Positions 60,814-64,000 of a stretch of DNA of 64,000 nt are shown here, in pieces. A program made the translations under genes and the position numbers. Below the pieces are notes generated by a model, which saw only the letters and a list, made by a program, of their open reading frames with translations, did no database searches and had not been told where the DNA came from. Source of the stretch: Kaistella sp. 97-N-M2 (GTDB lineage: Bacteria > Bacteroidota > Bacteroidia > Flavobacteriales > Weeksellaceae); assembly GCF_021513235.1 (NCBI RefSeq), contig NZ_CP090976.1, forward strand, positions 2,604,001 through 2,668,000, in the 5' to 3' direction. Numbering within the stretch: the first letter of the stretch is position 1; the number at the start of each line of letters is the position of its first letter.

Positions 60814-61374
60814 TTAAATCTGATCGAGCGCGGTTCGGTTTTTTGATTTCAAATTTTTGAAAGACGTGGGCGTGAAACCGGTGGTATTTTTAAACTGCGC
60901 GGAGAGATGTTGAACACTTCGATAGCCTAATTTTTGGGAGATTTCGGTTAAAGAGAACTCGTTGTACAAAAGAAGTTCTTTGGCTTTTTCAATTTTCTGT
61001 AATATAAAATACTGCTCCAGCGTCACATTTTCATTCATTGAAAAAACCTTAGAGAGGGCGCTGTAATCTTTCGCGAAATGATCTGCGATGAATTTCGACA
61101 AAATAAAATCTTCGGGAATATCCAAATCGTTGATCTTTAAAATGATCAGGTTTTTAGTCTTTTCGATCTGCGTCTTTGCGGCATCTTCCAGAAGTTCGAA
61201 TCCAGTTTTTTTTAAACGTTCATCCAGATTCCGAAGGTCGTTCTTTGTGAGCGAGTCCCGCGTTTCTATTTCGCCCAGTTCAATATGGGTAAGGGGAATT
61301 TTTAAATCATCAAAAATTTTTTGAACCGCCGCGATACAGCGGTTACAAACCATATTTTTAACGTTAATTTTCAT
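60814..61374 (-). CDS. AraC-family regulator with N-terminal metal-binding CxxC
   Basis: The 186-residue protein starts MKINVKNMVCNRCIAAVQKIF, with Cys10 and Cys13 in the M-x-C-x-x-C arrangement of heavy-metal-associated domains. A HMA-like fold (about residues 1-65) is joined to an AraC-type helix-turn-helix domain (about 100-180; FSLTEISQKLGYRSVQHLSAQFKNTTGFTP). It lies just upstream of a copper-type ATPase gene and probably senses Cu or another soft metal directly. Its stop/start region overlaps the thioesterase gene by 11 bases. The short, one-domain-sensor fusion is unusual for the AraC family, though similar small regulators occur beside such ATPases in flavobacteria. Confidence 0.85.
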   Translation of the reverse strand: MKINVKNMVCNRCIAAVQKIFDDLKIPLTHIELGEIETRDSLTKNDLRNLDERLKKTGFELLEDAAKTQIEKTKNLIILKINDLDIPEDFILSKFIADHFAKDYSALSKVFSMNENVTLEQYFILQKIEKAKELLLYNEFSLTEISQKLGYRSVQHLSAQFKNTTGFTPTSFKNLKSKNRTALDQI

Positions 61375-61765
61375 TTTGATCTTTCAAACGGTCCGCAATA
61401 AATTCAATTTTTGTTTTGCCGTGCTTCGTGGGTTTACCTTCCATATCCACGCCGACAAAGATGATTTTATCAATGGTGATAATGGTTTGGCGCGTCATCA
61501 TGTTTCTGACGTCACAGCGTAAGGTGATAGAGGTATTTCCGAAATCCGTGGCTTCAATTCCTATTTCGATAATATCGCCCTGTCGCGCGGAGCTGATGAA
61601 GTTGATTTCCGAAATATATTTGGTAACGCAACGCGGCGTTTCGAGCTGAACGATGGCATAAAGCGCGGCTTCTTCGTCGATCCACTGCAACAACCTGCCG
61701 CCGAAAAGCGTGTGATTAGGGTTAAGATCTTCGGGTTTGATCCATTTTCGGGTATGGTAATTCAT
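61364..61765 (-). CDS. Acyl-CoA thioesterase, hotdog fold (YciA-like)
   Basis: The 133-residue protein is a hotdog-fold thioesterase of the YciA/BFIT type. NPNHTLFGGRLLQWIDEEAALYAIVQ holds the catalytic Asp in the long helix, and VTKYISEINFISSARQGDIIEIGIEATDFGNTSITL forms the strands. It hydrolyses acyl-CoA in the cytoplasm, probably to limit acyl-CoA pools. It overlaps the regulator gene by 11 bases, so the two are cotranscribed, but no functional link with metal resistance is evident. Confidence 0.9.
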   Translation of the reverse strand: MNYHTRKWIKPEDLNPNHTLFGGRLLQWIDEEAALYAIVQLETPRCVTKYISEINFISSARQGDIIEIGIEATDFGNTSITLRCDVRNMMTRQTIITIDKIIFVGVDMEGKPTKHGKTKIEFIADRLKDQNEN

Positions 61766-61777
61766 GGTTTTTTAATT

Positions 61778-62536
61778 TTATCGTGTGAATACGAGTTTAC
61801 TTTCCGTCGACAGATTTTCGTCAATCCGGTAGTTTTCGAGGTTAAAAGCTTTGACTTCATTTAAGGTTTTTACGTCGTTTTGAGCGCAAAACCGCGCGAC
61901 CAGTCCGCGGGCGTGTTTTGTATAAACGACGATGGTTTTCAGCTGACCTTCTTTGTAATCGTAAAATTCGAAATCAATGATCGGCGCTTTGATTTTGGTT
62001 CTGTCGATCACTTTGAAATATTCTTTGCTCGCGAGATTGAGAACGATATCTTTGGCTTTTAACTCGCTGTTCAGTTTTTCTGTGACTTTATCTTTCCAGA
62101 ATTCATAGAGGTTTTGATGGCCTTCGAATTTGAATTTCCGTCCCATTTCCAAACGGTAGAGCATGACTCTGTCTGAAGGTTTTAAAATTCCGTACAGGCC
62201 CGAAAGCATGCGGAAGTTTTTCTGAAGGTATTTCATGGCAGACTCGTCTAACGATTTTGCGTCGAGACCGCGGTAGACTTCGCCGCTGAAAGCCATCAAA
62301 GCCGGCGCGGATTCCTTTGCAGAAGGTTTGGCCTTCCAGTTTTGGTTGCGGTGCCAGTTTTCGTCGGCGAGTTTCGTGGAAATCTCCATGAGATCCGATA
62401 AGTATTTGGGAGATTTGTGTTTTAAGGTACTTTGAATTAATGCTGCTTCGTCTATAAAATGCGGCGTTGTGGGTTTTAAGAAAGGCGTGGAATTCTCAAT
62501 ATTCATGAGCTTTGCGGGCGAAGTAAGGATTTTCAT
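61778..62536 (-). CDS. yaaA: Peroxide stress protein YaaA (DUF328)
   Basis: The 252-residue protein is a complete YaaA: MKILTSPAKLMN at the start, FSGEVYRGLDAKSL, RMLSGLYGILKPSDRVMLYRLEMG, LNLASKEYFKVID and VVYTKHARGLVARFC are the family motifs. In E. coli YaaA lowers intracellular free iron and protects DNA from Fenton damage under peroxide. It starts at ATG 62536 and is followed by the thioesterase gene 12 bases on, so it may head a four-gene transcript. Confidence 0.93.
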   Translation of the reverse strand: MKILTSPAKLMNIENSTPFLKPTTPHFIDEAALIQSTLKHKSPKYLSDLMEISTKLADENWHRNQNWKAKPSAKESAPALMAFSGEVYRGLDAKSLDESAMKYLQKNFRMLSGLYGILKPSDRVMLYRLEMGRKFKFEGHQNLYEFWKDKVTEKLNSELKAKDIVLNLASKEYFKVIDRTKIKAPIIDFEFYDYKEGQLKTIVVYTKHARGLVARFCAQNDVKTLNEVKAFNLENYRIDENLSTESKLVFTR

Positions 62537-62580
62537 TACGGGAGGATGGAAAATTATGTTTTAAACTCTTTTTTTGGGGA

Positions 62581-62670
62581 AGCTCCTGTTGCGTCCCGAC
62601 CTGAATGGAGCTCTTTTTGTGCAGCGCAGCGGAACAAAAAAGCGGGAATGGAGGGCGGAAAAAGACGCCC
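62581..62670. repeat. Stem-loop-rich intergenic element
   Basis: Three adjacent inverted repeats fill this gap: AGCTCC (62581-62586) with GGAGCT (62607-62612); CTCTTTTTGT (62611-62620) with ACAAAAAAG (62634-62642); and GGGCG (62653-62657) with CGCCC (62666-62670). The G+C content is higher than in neighbouring gaps and the loop between the long arms is GC-rich (GCAGCGCAGCGG). It may be a dispersed palindromic element or a structured 3' RNA of the Sua5-type transcript. Confidence 0.5.
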
Positions 62671-62678
62671 ACATCCAT

Positions 62679-63290
62679 CTAAATTTCGCCTTTTCCCTGA
62701 CGGATAATTTCGGGCTCGCCACTGGTTAAGTCGACGATGGTGGAGGCCACATTGTCGCCATAACCGGAATCGATAACGATATCGACGAGGTTATCGTACT
62801 TTTCGGCAATTAATTCAGGGTCTGTAGAATATTCGATGACCTCGTCATCATCTTTAATGGAGGTGGAGGCAATTGGATGTCCCAGTTTTTCGACGATAAG
62901 TTGCGGAATCGTATGCGCCGGGACGCGAATGCCGACGGTTTTTTTGCCTTTGTAAGCAAGGGGCAAACTTTTGCTGGCTTCTAAAATAAAGGTGAAGGGA
63001 CCCGGAATATTATTTTTCAGATACCGAAAAACGCTTGTATCGATGGGTTTGGTGAATTGTGACAGGTGGCTTAGGTCGTTACAAATGATGGAAAAGTGAG
63101 CCTTATCTAATTTTACCTTCTTGATCTGGGCAAGCTTTTCCATGGCGCGAATGTCGAAAATGTTGCAACCCAACGCGTACACGGTATCTGACGGGTAGAT
63201 GATTAATCCGCCATTCTGAAGGGATTTCACCACTTCACCAATGAGGTTTTCCTGGGGATTATCGGGATAAATTTTTAGAATTTTTGCCAT
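62679..63290 (-). CDS. L-threonylcarbamoyladenylate synthase family protein (Sua5/YciO/YrdC)
   Basis: The 203-residue protein starts best at ATG 63290 (MAKILKIYPDNPQENLIGEVVKSLQNGG); a frame with 14 extra codons upstream lacks conservation. LIIYPSDTVYALGCNIFDIRAMEKLAQIKKVKLDKAHFSIIC carries the nucleotide-binding pattern, and VGIRVPAHTIPQLIVEKLGHPIASTSI is the second conserved block. It is a Sua5/YciO/YrdC protein. The lysine/arginine-serine set of true TsaC is only partly kept, so the YciO-like group is an alternative, where the tRNA t6A role is not established. Confidence 0.9.
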   Translation of the reverse strand: MAKILKIYPDNPQENLIGEVVKSLQNGGLIIYPSDTVYALGCNIFDIRAMEKLAQIKKVKLDKAHFSIICNDLSHLSQFTKPIDTSVFRYLKNNIPGPFTFILEASKSLPLAYKGKKTVGIRVPAHTIPQLIVEKLGHPIASTSIKDDDEVIEYSTDPELIAEKYDNLVDIVIDSGYGDNVASTIVDLTSGEPEIIRQGKGEI

Positions 63291-63336
63291 ATACAAATTT
63301 AGCAAAAATAGATTAATAAAGATTTTTTGCATAAAA

Positions 63337-63367
63337 TTTGGAACTTTAGAAAATAGTTGTATATTTG
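63337..63367 (+). promoter_or_regulatory. Promoter of the initiator tRNA gene
   Basis: TTTG at 63337-63340 and TATATTTG at 63360-63367 are separated by exactly 19 bases, a perfect match to the Bacteroidota sigma-A consensus (TTTG, 19 bases, TAnnTTTG). The tRNA begins 11 bases later. Confidence 0.85.
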
Positions 63368-63378
63368 CACCACAATAA

Positions 63379-63451
<73 letters not shown>

Positions 63452-63457
63452 CTAAGT

Positions 63458-63489
63458 AAAGAGAATCAAGAAATTGGTTCTCTTTTTTT
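63458..63489 (+). terminator. Terminator of the tRNA-fMet gene
   Basis: AAAGAGAATCAA (63458-63469) pairs with TTGGTTCTCTTT (63474-63485) around a GAAA tetraloop, with one G-T pair, followed by T to 63489. Confidence 0.9.
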
Positions 63490-63644
63490 GTGGGGTTATT
63501 TCTTGTGGTGAGGGGGTTTTGGGGATTAAAAATTTATCAAAAAATAAATGGCAGCGTTTGGTAGATAAAGCGCGCGCGAAAAAAGGCATACTTTTCGGCA
63601 TACCCTTTTGATTTTTTAAAACTTCGGTGATCATATCAATTAAA

Positions 63645-64000
63645 TTAAAACGATTTCGCCTCATAATCGCTCTCGTTACCCAGACGGTCGACCGATTTTA
63701 GGGCGATGGTCGTAAGTTTTTTGCCGTTCTTCATCAAAGGCAGATTTGTTGAGATGATGTTTTTCTCCAAAATTTCCGTCTCCCAAACAGTGCCGTATTT
63801 CGCATATAAAATCCATTGGAAAACATTTTGATGATCCAAAGAATTCCATTTCACAAGTGCAGACGAGCCCGAAACTTCCAGGAATAAAATAGGCTTTTTT
63901 AATGCTTCAGCCTTAATCCAGGGCGTTCGCGGTACCAGGGCTTTTGTTTTGTACGCATTTTTCACCGCATTGAACATGGCTGTGTTTTTCGATAATCCAT
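63645..64000 (-). CDS. C-terminal part of an exported glycosyl-hydrolase-like protein (GHL10-type), cut by the window edge
   Basis: The frame is open to the right edge and ends at 63645, so about 118 residues of the C terminus are visible. AMFNAVKNAYKTKALVPRTPWI, a beta-rich segment (PILFLEVSGSSALVKWNSLDHQ), and the final LTTIALKSVDRLGNES resemble the C-terminal fibronectin-like end of family 10-type glycosyl hydrolases (YngK/DUF187 group) of flavobacteria. The call rests on this resemblance only; catalytic residues would be upstream and are not visible. Some other multi-domain protein with a fibronectin-III tail is a real alternative. Confidence 0.5.
   Translation of the reverse strand, partial: GLSKNTAMFNAVKNAYKTKALVPRTPWIKAEALKKPILFLEVSGSSALVKWNSLDHQNVFQWILYAKYGTVWETEILEKNIISTNLPLMKNGKKLTTIALKSVDRLGNESDYEAKSF

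Noticed and set aside
63590..63625. Possible terminator from the repeated GGCATAC sequence
   Set aside because: The two copies are direct repeats, not inverted; only a weak stem can form.

Overview
The window comes from a flavobacterium of the Chryseobacterium/Kaistella type (Bacteroidota, Weeksellaceae-like). Supporting signs are a SusC/SusD pair, many lipoprotein and TonB-receptor genes, very weak Shine-Dalgarno signals, and promoters of the Bacteroidota type (TTTG, 19 bases, TAnnTTTG; the clearest precedes the initiator tRNA at 63379). No rRNA, insertion sequence, prophage or CRISPR array is visible.

Region 1 (1-3375, mostly minus strand) holds a truncated lipoprotein gene, a two-gene unit of a GntA-like heme hydroxylase and a DUF1989 protein that may act on guanidino compounds, a DUF892 ferritin-like protein and a DUF1810 protein.

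Region 2 (3580-24411) is a large polysaccharide utilisation locus whose enzymes fit acetylated galactoglucomannan. Plus-strand genes encode two esterases and a GH3 glucosidase. A minus-strand operon encodes GH26 and GH5_7 mannanases, a GPH sugar transporter, a GH130 mannosylglucose phosphorylase and an AGE-family 2-epimerase. After a divergent AraC regulator come SusC, SusD, a surface glycan-binding lipoprotein, GH27 alpha-galactosidase and a GH5 glucanase. A small phosphomannose-isomerase-type cupin closes the locus. The expected flow is surface capture and import, periplasmic trimming, uptake of mannobiose, epimerisation to mannosylglucose and phosphorolysis to mannose 1-phosphate. An identical 16-base motif lies in both regulatory gaps and is a candidate operator.

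Region 3 (24764-49548) is rich in DNA repair genes. There is a frameshifted radical-SAM gene with its TIGR03915 partner, then the ligase-associated DNA-damage-response set (beta-CASP exonuclease, ATP ligase, Lhr-like helicase, PdeM). Further on lie topoisomerase IB, LigD split by a frameshift in a nine-A run, Ku, exonuclease III and a deoxyinosine glycosylase. Between them are a lipocalin, a TonB receptor, two secreted peptidases and small membrane proteins.

Region 4 (49578-64000) is mainly housekeeping: queA, rlmN, a polyprenyl synthase, PfpI, a second DUF892 protein, a copper-type P-ATPase with an unusual HMA-AraC fusion regulator, yaaA, a Sua5-type protein and tRNA-fMet. Between queA and rlmN sits a small cassette: a four-helix-bundle protein gene flanked by imperfect terminal inverted repeats. 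This is the best candidate for an undescribed element. Three genes are broken at or next to A-runs (25992, 40861, 43288), so either the assembly has homopolymer errors or these tracts are slippery.
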